Below are positions 1-18,337 of a stretch of DNA of 64,000 nucleotides, in pieces. A program made the position numbers and the translations under genes. The notes beneath the pieces were generated by a model. That model saw only the letters and a program-made list of their open reading frames with translations. It had not been told where the DNA came from and did not search any database. Numbering within the stretch: the first letter of the stretch is position 1; each line of letters opens with the position of its first letter. Source of the stretch: Scatophagus argus (lineage: Eukaryota > Chordata > Actinopteri > Scatophagidae); contig NC_058498.1 of NCBI RefSeq assembly GCF_020382885.2, positions 8,282,501 to 8,346,500 on the forward strand, in the 5' to 3' direction.

Positions 1-1219
1 GAAATATATAGACACATTTTATACACAACATGGTGAGAATGATTCTTCTAACAAAAATTATGAATCCTTACAATAACTGTCAAAAGAATAGCATTGTTTT
101 TTGGTTTTTTTTGTTTGTTTGTTTGTTTTACTCAGCCTCATTTCATCTCATACTCATCTGGCTCAATATTATGGGTGTGCAGTTACTGGTACCTCATAAT
201 TACAGAAAGGGAGGAAGTACTTCAGGAGCCAACAGTATTAAAAAAAAAAAAGAAAAGTATCTATTGAGATACCTACTTGTTGTATTTGCTGAGTTTTGCA
301 TTTCAGATTGGAAAGTATAAAAAAGTGCCATCAGTGCATGTGTTCAGTGAGTAAAAACTGTTGAAAAAGAGCATACAGTATATGATGTTTAGTATTAGTG
401 TAGTGGGCAACAAATGTTGAATATATCAAAGTTGTTAAAGCTGACTTACATTTTGCTGCTTTGAAGGTATGTAATAATCCAGTTTTAATTATCAGGTTTT
501 ATTCAGGTTTTAATTTTTTACAGACTAAATGTTGCCAGGTCTGTTTGTTGCTGTGAGACATTCAGGAAAGTGTCCATTGTGAATCAAGGGCCTTCTGTTA
601 GCTTATACCCAGACCAGTCAGCACACCTCACTCATGCTCATTCTCACTTTCAAGTCTCACTCATACATCACATCACTGACATACACTTACATCTCACTCA
701 TATGCACACTCATACACTCAGTCTCTCTCCCAAACGCGTAATATTGAGGCAGTAATTTAGAGGAAGGCATAACTTAGCAGGAATCCGAAGCAATCAGCCA
801 ACTACAAGGAAGGATTTGCCTCTAATTGGCCTTAGCATCATTTATTCCCCCTGTTTTCTCTCCTCTGGTCGCCGACTGGCCTGGTTCTCTGCTAACAGAA
901 GGGTTTGGACTAAGCTGAACAATTAATCGCAGTATTAACAAAAATCATATGGCCAAGTACTATTATTCAAATTACAGTATATGTATTTTTTTTGATAGGT
1001 CAAATTTGGTAAACCCCATTAAAAACTAAGTATATGTGGTGCTAAAGAGATAGTCTGTCCTTTATTCATCTATCCCTTCCAATTGTTCAGCCAAACTCAA
1101 CCTTTGATGATCTCTTTACAGACAAGTTTACAAATGAACAGCATGTTGATTATTATTGTTGTTGTTTACAGATACTGAAATAAAAAAACATGTTTGTATT
1201 GCCATTTTGTGAATTCTTA

Positions 1220-1625
1220 TTTTTAAGTTAGCTAAACTAAGGTATGTTAAGTGCATTTATTTAAAATTAAGTACTGCTCACTTACTTTGGCACAGTATAT
1301 TAAGTTAATGTGACTTATCTTTATTGAGTTTCTGTCAACTTTATTGAAGTGGATTACAATAAGACACCTCAAGTGAAGTAGATTACACATTTCAAGTGAC
1401 ATCTGCTTGTATTAAGTTAATGTGACAAAGTATTTGAGTTCCAACAACTTGATTTGAATTTAACTGTATTGAGATACATTAAGTTCTTACAACTTCGAAA
1501 ACAAGTACAGCTCACTTAAATATAATAATTTCACACTACTTCACTCAATTAAGTTCATTTACTTACTTTTCCCGAGGTAATCGGTTCCCTAAATTTCTTC
1601 AGAATAGTAAACTCAACTTGTTAGA
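1220..1625. repeat. Dispersed AT-rich fish repeat (AAGTTAA/TTGAGTT type)
   Basis: The stretch repeatedly shows TTAAGTT, CAACTTGATT, TTGAGTTCCAACAACTTG and a central GAGGTAATCGGTTCCCTAAA. I recognise this composition from a dispersed repeat common in teleosts, but termini and family cannot be fixed here. Confidence 0.4.
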
Positions 1626-1849
1626 ATTTAGTGTGTAAAAACACACACATATACTGTACACTTTAAAAGCAGAGGGAATACAAATATAGGAAAAATGATC
1701 TGACATGCACTTTGAGTGCATAGTTTAGCCTGCATCCTACCCTTCAACATGGAGGGGGGGTGTGGTTTATGACCTATACTGGAGCCAGCCACCAGGGGGC
1801 GATCAAGATATTTTGGCTTCACTTTTGGGGAGCATTCATGTCATCCATA

Positions 1850-2596
1850 TACCGTATTTTTCGGACTATAAGTCGCACTTTTTTTCATGGTTTGGCTGGT
1901 CCTGCGACTTATACTCAGGTGCGACTTATATAATAAAATATATACGGTAATTTCACATGTTCACGCTGACAGTTGTGAGGGGGCGCTCTAGGCTGGTGTG
2001 CCAGTATCTGCTACGCTCCTGTACCACCGAAAAATTTAAATTTAAACATAAACTTATAAAGACAACTGAGAAAGACTGAACACAAATGCCCCAAAAAGAA
2101 AATCATACCCTGCAGATTACAAGCTGCAAGTAGTGAAATATGCAGCCAAAAACGGTAATGGAGCAGCTGAAAGAAAGTTTGTAGTTAGCGAGAAACTTGT
2201 GAGGGACTGGCGAAAAGCGGAGGATACTCTAACTGCAATGAAGAAAACCAAAAAAGCTAATCGCGGGCTAAAAGCAAGATGACCACAGCTAGAGGAACAG
2301 GGTTTGGTAAACTTATGTTGTTTATGTTATAGTTATCTGAATATCTGTTGATGTGTTACATTAACATACCAGACACCCATTCAGCCCGTTGTTCTCTAAT
2401 CTATTGTTATTACTATAATTTACCGTTCAAGATGTAATGTCTGTTCTTGATCTCTGATTTTATAAAATAAATTTCCCCCCAAAAATGCGACTTATAGTCC
2501 AGTGCGACTTATATATGTTTTTTTCTTCTTCATTATGCATTTTTTGGCTGGTGCGACTTATACTCCGGAGCGACTTATAGTCCGAAAAATACGGTA
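1850..2596. mobile_element. Pogo-like (Tc1/mariner group) DNA transposon, decayed
   Basis: Terminal inverted repeats of about 27 bp (ACCGTATTTTTCGGACTATA and on) lie at 1851-1877 and 2570-2595, flanked by TA at 1848-1849 and 2597-2598. Shorter copies of the motif GCGACTTATA recur inside both ends. Between them, 2091-2279 (plus strand) reads as a 63-codon remnant containing KSYPADYKLQVVKYAAKNG and VRDWRKAED, which resembles the DNA-binding domain at the start of pogo-type transposases; it stops at TGA (2280) where Trp would be expected. The catalytic DDE part is missing, so the copy is dead. It lies in the last visible kank3 intron. Confidence 0.75.
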
Positions 2597-2729
2597 TACA
2601 GAAAATGTCCCAGATGTGAAGTCCCCAGTTGTACCCTTGTGGATTAATCTGCTGGATTACTGACTGGATCACTGTTGTAGCCTGTATGGTAATGTTCAGT
2701 AGTGTGGTGTGGATTGTTAGGTCACTGAC

Positions 2730-6873
<4,144 letters not shown>

Positions 6874-7099
6874 TTTTTTCAGGAGTTGGACCTTTCAGCA
6901 CACACACACTCGGCTTCAAATCAACGCCTGGCAAAAGCAAACACACAGAGCATTTGTCATGACTGTACAAAGACCAAGAGGAAGGAAAATGATGTAACTT
7001 TTCATGTGCTGCACGGTAGTTTGGTCAAACACTGGCACAAGTCCCTCGTACCTACCTGACTGTCAGTAAGTGTGTTGACTTAACTGTTAGATCAGGTAT

Positions 7100-7212
7100 C
7101 AAGATGGCGCTGTCCCAGATGGCAGCCTGCAGCCGCCGCTCTCGTTGTGTTTTTTAATTCTGTAGTTTCCCAGCCTGGGATCAATAAAGTATATCTATCT
7201 ATCTATCTATAT
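7100..7212 (+). mobile_element. 3' end of a non-LTR retrotransposon with TATC tail
   Basis: The segment ends in CCTGGGATCAATAAAGTATA followed by (TCTA)n, a 3' terminus commonly seen on 5'-truncated LINE copies in fish. No reverse transcriptase sequence is present, so this is only the tail. Family assignment is uncertain. Confidence 0.5.
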
Positions 7213-10200
7213 ATGGAGGCATCACATGCTCCAAATGTTGGCCATCCTGTGACCATGTTAATGGGAGGGAGCTTTACACAACAAACAACAAAAAGAATGT
7301 AACTTGAGCTCTCACTTCGAACAGGCAGGCGTAAAGCAGGCGTGAACGTCCTCAAAGTGCATAAAAGCCGAAAGATGTTATTTTTCTTACGGCTCATTTG
7401 TATGTGTGACAGTCTGTGACTGAATTCAAAAGGAGGCGAATTCCCTTCTGTCAGGAATAAAGAGGTTTTGTTAAGTGAGTAGCTTGTTTGCTTTTCCTCT
7501 TCAGAGGTGTTGAAGGACGTTGAGCCTGACATCATCTGCACCTCTGTGTGTGTGTGTGTGTGTTCTCCATACTAGCTGTTGCCTGAGCTGTCAGATGATC
7601 TATGCAGTAGAATTTTCTAACAGTAAGAGTTATTGTAAGACATTAAGATTGTAAGATTCATGCCTAAAATTCAAATGAACCTGGTGTGTGTGTGTGTGTG
7701 TGTGCGCGCTTCTGGCACACAGTGAAGACAGCAGTCAGGGGAAACACCTCAGAACAAAGTCAACAACAAAGAGCTGAACAGAGTCCAAATACCACAAGAC
7801 AGCTGCTCCATTAACAACAGCGTCACACCATCCAGCTCTACTGGAAAACCACAGGATTCTTCTCACCACGAGAGCACTGAAACCTGCCACACAAAGCGCT
7901 TCACTGTTATCTGTGATTTCCTCTGGGCATAATGTGCAGACACAGAAACTCCACAGGAGCTAACTGCATTTTAAACCATCTCAATATAAAAAAAAAACAA
8001 GTAAAACAACAACAAGGCAAATATAAAATGTTAAGAAGTAAACTTATTTTGGTTCAAAATAGTAATCAAATCATAAAGTTCTGATGGTTACCAAAGCTTT
8101 CTGTGCTTTTCCTGTTGGTCACCATTTAAAAAAGACAAACATGATCTGATCAAAATGTCTCAATAGAATAAACTAAAACTGTTTTGTTCTTCTTTGTACA
8201 GCCACAGTGGCTTTTGCTGCTGATCTTAACAACCTGGCTCTACTTCAGTCTGTTTCAAACAAGACAGGAAATATAAAACACTTCAGGGCTTCCAGTTAGC
8301 AAGAGTTCCAACAGTGAGTGGAAAACCTCATGAACTGGATGCTCTGCATAATTATATAACAGGTACAGAGAAAAGAAGGTTGCATTAACTTAAATAAGAC
8401 AGATTATAACTTCAAAACAGTACAATGCATGCTGTTATGTTGCTATGGAAGAGAAGTTTACCTCTCGCAGCCACTCAGCTGGAGTTCAGGCTGGTTTCCC
8501 TCCTCCCTGGTCCACACAGCCCTGACAGAAAGAGACAAAGACAATCAGATCTTTTCTAGCACTCAAAACCATCAGAGTGCAGGGCCACATCACGAGGACT
8601 GTACAACATATTAACCATATAACACAGACAAGTGAAAAACTTCTCATGGAATGGTTTGATAATGATGTGGATTATACACTCTGGCCTTCACAGATACCAC
8701 ATCTCAACCAGCCTGCTGGACATGCAAACACTTCCTTCTGCAATCATCATAACAATAAGCGAGTGAGTGTTTTGTGTAAGAATGGTGCTTAATCTCACCA
8801 GTACAGTTCCACACACTTGTTGAATTTTTTAGCTAATGTTATCTTTATCTTTTGTTGAAATCAGAGAAATCTCTGGAAGACCAGAGAAGATATGTCATCA
8901 CTAAGTTGCAGAAGTCAGGATGTGGCCAATTCAGGAAGTGAATATGGAAACACCTTAATGCTCGACACTGTGCTGCGTATCCACCTGCACCACCACAAAG
9001 CTCACCACCACAGGTGTGAATGTTTACGAAGAAAATTACAGGGGCTGTTGTCGGTGTTGGTCGGGTCATACACAACCAAAGTGTTTTGGACGTGAAACTA
9101 CTTTCAGTGCAAAATTCAGCTTGACCTCAGTTTTGTGCTTTCTGACACTGAAATACAAAAACAGAGTAACATGTAACCTGCACACACTAAACCTAAGCTA
9201 AGTACAGTCATCTGATTTGTCTGAAACATATACGCTACAGTCTTGTAGCAGAGCACGCACACACACACTCACACAGATGTGTTTTCCAGCAGCCTCAGGC
9301 ACATTCCTAACACATGCTGTTGCAACACGCAGGTTGGCCTTATGGCTGACTTAACTACTGATAACCTATAAACACACATCATCTGTCAGCTCAGACAGCA
9401 GAAGGTAGTTTATTGTGAAAGTGAAGAGCACAACATTCAGACAGAATTATCACAAATTAAATCACTGTGGACGATGGATTGATTAAAAATCTGCATGGAA
9501 AGAAAAAAAGAAGCAGTTTCCCGAACTGATAAGGTTTCTGCTCAGTGTCATCTTATCGGCCACAGCTCTGTTTCTCCTCAATACTTCTGTCGAGTTTCCA
9601 CTCTCAGGTCAAACCACACTAAACATAATGCTGCAGTGTCTGGGCCAATCACACACATAAGTTATACAAACACTAGAAAGGTTTTCAGGGATGTGACCGC
9701 ACCTCATTGGTTTACTTTGCTCCAGACCAGAGGAAGGGAATTTAAGTGCTCTTTGAGTTTTCATATTGGGTTTGTTCAGGATCAGATACAAGCAAACCGG
9801 TGCTTATAAACACGTCACATGACTCAAAGGTGGTTTGTTTATTGGGCAATTTCAGTAACATGTAATTCCATCTGGCTGGAAAGTGAAGAGATGTTGAAGT
9901 TGAAACCATTCTGGCTTCAGTTTATGCAACTTTAGATTATTGTCTGCACTCATCTCCAATTGTGTTCACAACAATTCCTAAGTACATTTTTACATTTATA
10001 TCTTTTTATACACAATACAAAGCATAGTTGCAAGAGTTGAAATTACTCTTATTGTTTACTAGCAGGAGGAGAGCTGAATTAAAAAAAACATATTTGTCTT
10101 TACTCTCATTTCTGTCTGCAGCAGCGAGCCATGTTGTAAGGTAGGCTACTGTAATTACCCACTATTCATGTTAGCTGACTTAAAAATGGTAATATGCTTG

Positions 10201-11234
10201 ATGAATGTACAGAGAGGAAAGGGGGAAAAGAAGAGACCGAGGGGGGGGATAATCAGAGTCTTTGGTGAGGGATGAGTTCAGTCAGAGGCTAAACTGAATA
10301 CACACAGACACACCCACACACACACCCTCACTACCTGCCGTTGCCCACTACCTTACAGCTGATGTGTATTAAGGTTTTCTGGCTGTTTAGGGCAAATAAG
10401 CACAAACTAAACACAACTTTGAACTGTATGAAATGTGAAGCAATGGAGTGTCATCCCCAGGGCGTCAAATACCCACGCTCTGGGCTGATGATGCGTGGCT
10501 GCAGTGGTTTCTGTAAACACAGAGAGTATTTGACTAGAATTCAGAGAGCTGAACAAGGCTGATGCAAACGTCCCGACACAGCAAAGTACTGAGGAAACGA
10601 GGAAAAACAGCAGAGGACAGGGTCCCTGCACTTACAGATACCACCACACGCTTCCAGAGAGTCATAAGTGACAATGACAACAGTTTACTTTTGTATGAGT
10701 CCACACATTGCCTTTAACTACTGAGCCATCTCCCAACTGTTCTAGCTATTAAAACTTAGCTCAGTTACCAAGCAGACTGAAATGAGAACACAATATGGAC
10801 TAAACATTCAACAAGCAGTCCAGTTAAAGTTTTAGACTTTTTCCACAGTGGGAACTGCAGTCATCACCACCAATTCTGCTTATATTTCCAACACTGTAAT
10901 TAATGAAGGCAGTGGAAACACAGGCAGAGCCTAGAACAAAAAGGTTCAGGATCCTAAGAGTTTGGGAAACTCCAGGTTCCCCTGAATTGTTAGTTTAAAA
11001 GCACCTACACTATTATTTTCATGAAATAGTATCATAAAGTTTTATTACACAGTTTGAAGACATAATTATACACCTTAATTTGCCCATCCATCATCCACAG
11101 CAGCAAAGAAAAACCAAGATAAACAATTTATAAAACACAAACAAGAAAGATGGCTGCTGCAAAGTAAACCACTCTGTACACTGCAGGTCTCCACTAACAG
11201 CAATTTATAAAATGCTGAGAAGAATCCAAAGTTA

Positions 11235-11265
<31 letters not shown>

Positions 11266-11592
11266 CTCTTTTCCCAAAGCGCCTCTCCACTGTTGCTGTT
11301 TTTTCTCTCTGATTTGATGACAGACAGCAAATTACAGAGAAGCTGCATTCCTTCCCTCTGCAGCCCGAACCCTGACCAGCTGAGAGCCACGCTGTCAAGA
11401 CTTTCTCCCACACACACACACACACACACACACAAACATAAACATACCACTGAGTGCCTATGCTTATAATTAACACTTGCACAAGCCAAAAACAAAATTA
11501 CACAAATGACCATAAATGCATATACATGAGTGCACACACAGGCAGAGTGCAAATGTGCAAAACCTACATAAACACAAACATATAAGTCCAGT

Positions 11593-11647
<55 letters not shown>
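11235..11647. repeat. Cluster of three (CA)n microsatellites
   Basis: Uninterrupted CA dinucleotide arrays are at about 11235-11260, 11410-11434 and 11594-11647 (27 units, the longest). Further CA/GT arrays stand at 7545-7562, 7683-7704, 13277-13309, 13723-13736, 13864-13881, 25460-25480, 45161-45184 (beside a dpp9 exon) and 49109-49127. Confidence 0.95.
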
Positions 11648-11651
<4 letters not shown>

Positions 11652-13275
11652 AGCAGTCACAGGATCCTGCAGTCGGACCAACACAATGTTCACCGCTACA
11701 GATATAAATGAACACATTGTAGTCACACTAACTTAATTCAGTAAACACTGAAGACTCTAAACTAAACTTCACTGTTCCTCAGGCTGGCTAAACGTGTGTC
11801 TCCATGGCTACAAATTACTCGACATTCTTGATTCAGTGCTAAAGCGACACGGCAAACATCAATGCAGCAATTCACGCAAGGTGCAACAAATGCTCCAACA
11901 ACTTGCAACTGAAGCCCACATATTGTAGTTTGTTCAATGTGATCCAAGAAGGTTAAGGATAAACGTGGTGTTTATTATGTTTCTAAGAACTTAGCTTAGA
12001 AAGAATAAAGTAATTTGGTACCAGTTATGGAGAAAGTACAACTTAAAATGAATGAATTCCAAATACCTTATGGAGTCTTTGTTGGCATAGTGAAGCAGCG
12101 GGACATGCTTAACACCTGTCTACAGTGCAGGCAGGCAAACATTCAACACGTGTGGAAAGGAAAGTTTTCCATAATAAAAGAATAAAACAGAACAGACTTT
12201 TATTGTAATTCAAAATCTAACACCAGACAGTGCACATCAGAATGAAATTACTTTGCACTGGCTCACAGCAGCAACTATTCACAAAAGTCAAAATGGGAAT
12301 AAATACTGGAAAGAAAAAGAAAGAAAAATTGGAATAATATTTAGGTGTATAGAAATTATAAAGTTGCACTAATACATTCATGATTTGTGAACAACGCATG
12401 ACTATTTTTTCAGAAATTTTTGTTCTGCAAACCGTAAAGCTTTACCTTGTCGCCATCATTTTCAGCATCTCTGAGACAACAATATTACAAGCAGTCACAT
12501 GATTAGACAGGTTGTTAACAAGGCATCAGTTCATCCAAATGTTCTGGATGACTTTATTTACTTTTGTCTTTTAAACAAGTCTTTTTCCCCGTGGCTTTGT
12601 TTAAAACTTGTTTAATTGTGTGACTGCTTTTGTTTCTTTTCCCCTTTGGGACTTCTTTTTGGGGGGATGTTATTGTGTTCGATTACCTGTTAGTACGGTT
12701 TTGTAATTCCCAAACCTACAGATTAAATAAACTGGAATTACGGAAATCATCTGTGTATGATGACCAAAACGGCTTTGCAGAATCGGCCTTTAAGTAAATA
12801 GAACAACAACCCAAATGATCACCTGACTTTACACTGACGACACAACACCGCGAGTTGCCTTTGCCCTCTAAAATTTAATGAGGTAGGAGTAACAGACTTT
12901 ACTCCAGCGGCAAACAAAACAATTTGTTTCTGATAAGTTTTTTCCTCTTCTGGATCAGTGGGAACATGTGACAAGTGGAGCAGCACCATGTCATCCCAGA
13001 ACAGGCTCACGGACGTGTTATTGATGCACAGGAGGATACTGGGCGTCCTGCGTTAGGTCCGCTTTGTGGAAGAGGAAATGTTGTGATGGTTTGAGGCTTG
13101 GGGCCATGTTTTCAAACAGTGACCTCATCCCCAGCGCCACCCTTTTCCCAAGAAGAGAAGCCAGAGAGCGAAAGAGACTCGATCTTTCAGATGAGGAGGG
13201 GAAGGAGTGAAAGTCAACATCCTCAACTGTCAGTGTCCGACTGCTTTACATGTGAAAAAACCCATTCAGAAAAAT

Positions 13276-13311
<36 letters not shown>

Positions 13312-16300
13312 ACAGAGATACACACCACAAATACAGACCTCCACCCCTACACGAATACCATGCACACACACGGAAACAGGAAACAGTATCTTACTGTAAA
13401 TGTCAATTTTTACAAACTTTTACTTTTATCCCAGTTAATCTTGAACCTAAATCCAACTGTTAATCCTGAACTTAATCTCTTGTAGAAGCAAGGAGATGAT
13501 TTCTTTCATGTCTTTATCCCTGTCAGGAGATTTAGGCCAAACAGACATAGAAATACAAGCGCACACACACACAGGACCTCTCTGCTGCGGGGATAAATCT
13601 GCAGTTTCCTGAAGGGAAGCCCACTACTCCCCCAATAAATCCCCCTCATCAAAACACACACACACACACACAACTCTGTTATGCCCCTGTAGGAGACCTC
13701 CCATTGTCTCCCAGTAGGAACTGGTGTGTGTGTGTGTGGGGGGGGGGGTCCTTGCCAGGAAACCCATCAGCCGTCCTGAAAGCTGCTTCCTGAAGGCTGC
13801 AGGAAAGCACCAGAGAGAAGACAAGCAGAAACTGAGAGCTGAACAAACAGATCCAGCGTGACACAAACACACACACACACACTCACTATGGCATCCTGCG
13901 GCCAACAACAGCACCGAGTCCGACATCACATGATGCATCACACTGAGGTTAGACAGAGTGTTATCAACTTTGGACTCAACCTACAGTATTCTGCCTCCAG
14001 CCACCATTTCCTGCCTCTCATCTCTTTACAATAAATCACACAGTGACGTCACGTCTTTATTTTTTTTGTCTAATTATTATATCACAATCAGGTTGACTTC
14101 AAACATCACATGCGTCCTGCCTCCCCTCCCTCTTCCTTCCAGATTCTCCAGCAAACACAATTAGCCACATTCAGACTACACAATGAGGCATTATGCTTCT
14201 TTGGTGGCGATGCTGTTTTCGAAAAGTTTTGTGAGGCCTCGTTGTTTTCTGCACGCCAGCCCCCACACCACCCAATGTCACAGAGTGAATTCAGTAAAGT
14301 GGCTGGGGAAGTCCGGCACTTGGTTGAGTTTGAAGATGAAAAGTCTGGCTCCCGCAGTGGATGTGAAGATGCTGAGAACCAGCTGCTTGGATTCAAAGTC
14401 TGGCATAAAGCTTCTCAAGGAGCATAAAAGGAGGCCACTGTGAATGGATGCCAACATTCAGTGATAACTTTAAGGAGGAAAAAAAATACCACTTTGTACC
14501 TTCTGCTCTGTCAGGCCTTCACTCTTTCAGCTAGCTTGAAGTGTTTCAAACTAACGTTTTAGATTACCTTAACTTTTAGACGCCTGTCCGAACTTTTTCT
14601 AGACCTGTTTCAGTCTGTGCATGTCTGTGAGGTTTTTATTGTTTTGCCCTAACCAATCAGCAGTGACATATCAGTCTCACCAAGGTCATTTTGTTTTTCT
14701 GTCCACAAAAGAGTTACGACCATCTTGTTGTTGTTATTGTGACTCCAAACAGATGTGAGATCTGGCCAGTGATTCAGAGGAACCAGGCTTTGATCCGTCA
14801 CGTTTCCCAAAAAGTTGGAATTTCACACCGAAAACCAAAAAGATCAGTCACAATGGTGAAAGTGGTGAAGGCGTTTTGGTACAGATTCTCTATTCAAAGA
14901 TGAAAGCAGCTACAAACAACTTTGTTCACATGCTCTGAAAACTGCATCGTGGTTTCTCATCCAGTAAATATTCTAACATGGATGACCACAGACCCAACGA
15001 CGTGACTGGACATAAATGGATTATTGGAATAGCGACATTGTGTTGCATGTTTTTTTGTTTTTTTGATGAACATGTAAACATGTTTGTAGCTCCTCAAACT
15101 GCACACGGTTTGTATCCCAGCAACAGTCACATCCCGTCAGCTGAGGCTGAGTCTGTCCCTCCCTGAAACAAGGCAGGGTACACAAATCCAGTTTTCCCCA
15201 ATTAGCCAGTTTCCATCTCTGATGTCACGTTGCATTTTGGACCAAGTACACCTTGTTTTCCCTCTGCAGCGAGACACAAACTCTCCAGGCCTGTTTCCCC
15301 TAACAAACTGAACCTTTGTAGACGCTCTGTTTGATATAATCTCTCAACTGTACAAATTTTCTTTCATTTTCCATTTCCATAATCGCTTCAATTCATTTCT
15401 TATTTCCAGCCAAACAAATTAGCCAAAATAAACCAGTGTCGACCTAGATAACAGGTCCGTATATTTGTGTTAAAATGAGACTGTGACCCACTTGTCTCTC
15501 TCACAAAAGTAGCAGTGAGTCTCCAGATGTTATGATTCTCATAACTACAGAACAAGACCAGATGTCAGCTGCTGCTGCTTTCTGCTGAGAAACAACTGAA
15601 ATATGCGTCTATTATCATGTTATTTCCTTCACTGCTGGGAATTATACCAGTTCAGCTTCTCTCGGGGTAATGACAAGGCACCGGATGCACGCAGCACTTG
15701 AAACGTTTCCAAAAGCTCCTGATAACACACCTTCAACACCAAGGAGCTGCTCCTGGGGAAAATACATGTTTGTGGGCTCTAATTCAGTTTTCCATCATGC
15801 AGTGATTCAGTTAGCCTCTCAGATTCAGACCAGTCATTATTCCTGCAGTCGCGCTGAGAGGCAATTTGTCTGCCAGGCATTATGAAACCTAACTGAACAT
15901 ACTGATGCCAAGACAGTCTGCTGAGTGATTTCATCCGTACTGCAAAGGAGACGCCTTTCATAAAGTCATCTTCTGTTGTCTTGCCCTTTTTGTTATTTAC
16001 TGAATTTGTTCTGTAATCACAGTTTATTACAGAATTGTTTAACCTCCTTGTTTGTGCAGCTTTATTGATCTTTGGTATTTTGGCGCCACCTTCTATAAGA
16101 ATCCCCCTGTAAAGCATGGCTTTATTGATGATTAGTAAATCATGGACTGATGGTTCACTGCACAGGTTTCCATCCACATGTGATGCACATTTTAAAGAAT
16201 GCTTCTGGAGAAATCCTGCAGACCAAAAGTCCCTTCATTAATAACTTAAGGATTAACTAATTACTAATAAATTAACATTTACAACTGCAAACTTGACATT

Positions 16301-16709
16301 TGTAAGAACACATTACTGACCTTTAATAACAATTTCATTCAGTTAAAACTGCAGTGAGAATCTCTCAACCCTTTATTAATGACCGTCATAGTAGGCTGTT
16401 CTCATCCTGCGTGGCTGCAGAGGGAACAGAACATGGCAGTGAACTGAACTTGTGTTGGAGCCTTTTCATATGACTTCATAGGGCAGAGGTGCTTTTCCAG
16501 CGGCAGCTCAATGCTAAACACAACATTGTTCCATTATGAACCGGTGAACACAGGCCATCTCTGTGCTGGGAAACCAGTTTGAAACTGGAATTTGAGGCCT
16601 GGCTCTCACTTTGCCCTCAGAGACATTTTGTCAGTAATCAAATTCAAAAGCAGAAGTGATGAGGAAAAATCTTGAGAAACGAACCCAAAGCTTGAATATA
16701 AACTCAACG

Positions 16710-16730
16710 CTCTCTCTCTCTCTCTCTCTC
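16710..16730. repeat. (TC)10 microsatellite
   Basis: A short perfect CT/TC array. Homopolymer A tracts of similar minor interest are at 19074-19096 and 59130-59148. Confidence 0.9.
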
Positions 16731-18337
16731 CCTCGTGTCACACTAAACTTTCATTGTTTGATCCAAAAAAAATGAAAAACGAGTCCAAGGGTTTGTGGCG
16801 TCACACGGCCACGCAGTAAGTGTTTCCAAAAGCAGTCGTGGTTTGGTTATTTCAGAGACGAGTGGTCAGTTTTGGCAGAGCCACAATCTGACCTTTCTGC
16901 CACTCAAGCCACAAGAATCTGGCCTGCCTTAAAGCCAATCACTGTCACCATTTTTACCAGCCAAAAAGCTTTTCAGGGTCAGTTATTATGACCTTTAAGT
17001 CATGGGCACAGAGTACACAGCTCCACCAGATGTTGCCAAAATGCCGCACTGTTTTGTTAGTCTGGTGTCCTCCCACCCGTGTGTTTTTCATTCATAATAC
17101 TTTTTCGTTCATAACGCTCAGAATTATGTTTTCATTGGCATGTAAGTATTGTGATGTTTTTGTTTCCTTAGAATGAGACTTTTATATCTACAGAGGGAGC
17201 GAGTCCACTTCCACAGAGTCCACCATGTTTCTACAGTAGCCCGGAATGGACAAACCAAACACTGGTTCCACAGAGGGCCTATCACGTTGTTTTTAGCGGT
17301 TAGCGTAGGGAAGGGTGAGGTGAGTGTAAACCCTTTACGGTTAATCGGTCATGGCTCAGGAGCCAAGAGAGGGTCACTGGCGTAACATTATGTTCATTCA
17401 TTTACAGCATTTTGTAAGGATAAATCTGCCTTTTCATTATTGCAACAAACCCTATAAAAACTCCAAAATCCACAATGAACAACAAGTATTGTTTAAAGTT
17501 CAACAGCTTGATACAAAATGTTTTATTTATTATCAAATAACAACAAAAACCAAAGTTTCCTGTCATGTTTTGTGACAAACTGCGTAATACATAGTTGGAG
17601 TTCTGCCCACATCCTCTAAGACCACTTAACTAACATCCTGTGACCAGGATAACTGAGATGTCCACTTGCGTGACACCTCATAAACATCTTTACCTGCTGA
17701 TCAGTGCATCTGCAGCTCTCAACAGAGACAGGAAGGAAGCGAGATGGCTCACTCCTCCGGCACTTCCTTCATCAGCTCCATTTGATTCTTGAGTTGCTCA
17801 TTTTACTAGCCTCAGGTGGCATTTCGAGTCCTGGTGTTTGTGTAGCTAGAGCCTGATTTATTTTATTTTCTGTATTGCCACAGCTCCATTGTTGACTAAA
17901 AACACATCATTGAGTTTCTGGAACACCAAATGTCAATGAATCTGCTGCTGAATGGACTATTTGGTTCTGTTTAAATAGCCTTAGCTAAAGCCTACATTAA
18001 ACAGCTGATGCAGAAAATTATTTAGCCTTTTCCAAAAATGAAGCTATGTATTTACAACCTGCTTTCTTTAAGATGCGGGCTCTGGGCCGAGTGTCACACA
18101 CCCATTAAAGGGAAACTGAACGACAGACTAACGCAGTGCCGGTTTTGATTGTAACCAAAGAATATTGCCAGCCATCCTTCAATAACCTTTAGATTCTTCA
18201 CTGAACTATTCACGAATGTTGCTCTGCCCGACTAAAAAAACCTGAATGTTAACAGTCAGAGCTGACTGAACATCCATTCAGAGTAAAAGTAACACCAACA
18301 GTGTTTAGTTTTACTATCTGAAGACCAAGGTTGTTTA

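Larger units (their letters stand above)
6928..18337. other. Non-coding stretch upstream of kank3 coding exons
   Basis: Apart from the LINE tail at 7100-7212 and the CA arrays listed separately, I see no supported gene. Open frames here are under 165 codons, often consist of translated CA repeats, and overlap on both strands. Part may be the first intron of kank3, whose 5' exon is not located. Confidence 0.7.

Noticed and set aside
11232-11726. 164-codon minus-strand frame with Cys/Val repeats
   Set aside because: It is a translation of two CA/GT microsatellites; there is no non-repetitive domain or splice context.
14106-14427. Overlapping frames of about 100 codons on both strands
   Set aside because: Both strands being open over the same GC-richer patch is typical of chance; no domain was recognised in either.
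15779-16177. 132-codon minus-strand frame
   Set aside because: Low similarity to anything known, AT-rich, and without splice or promoter context; compatible with chance.
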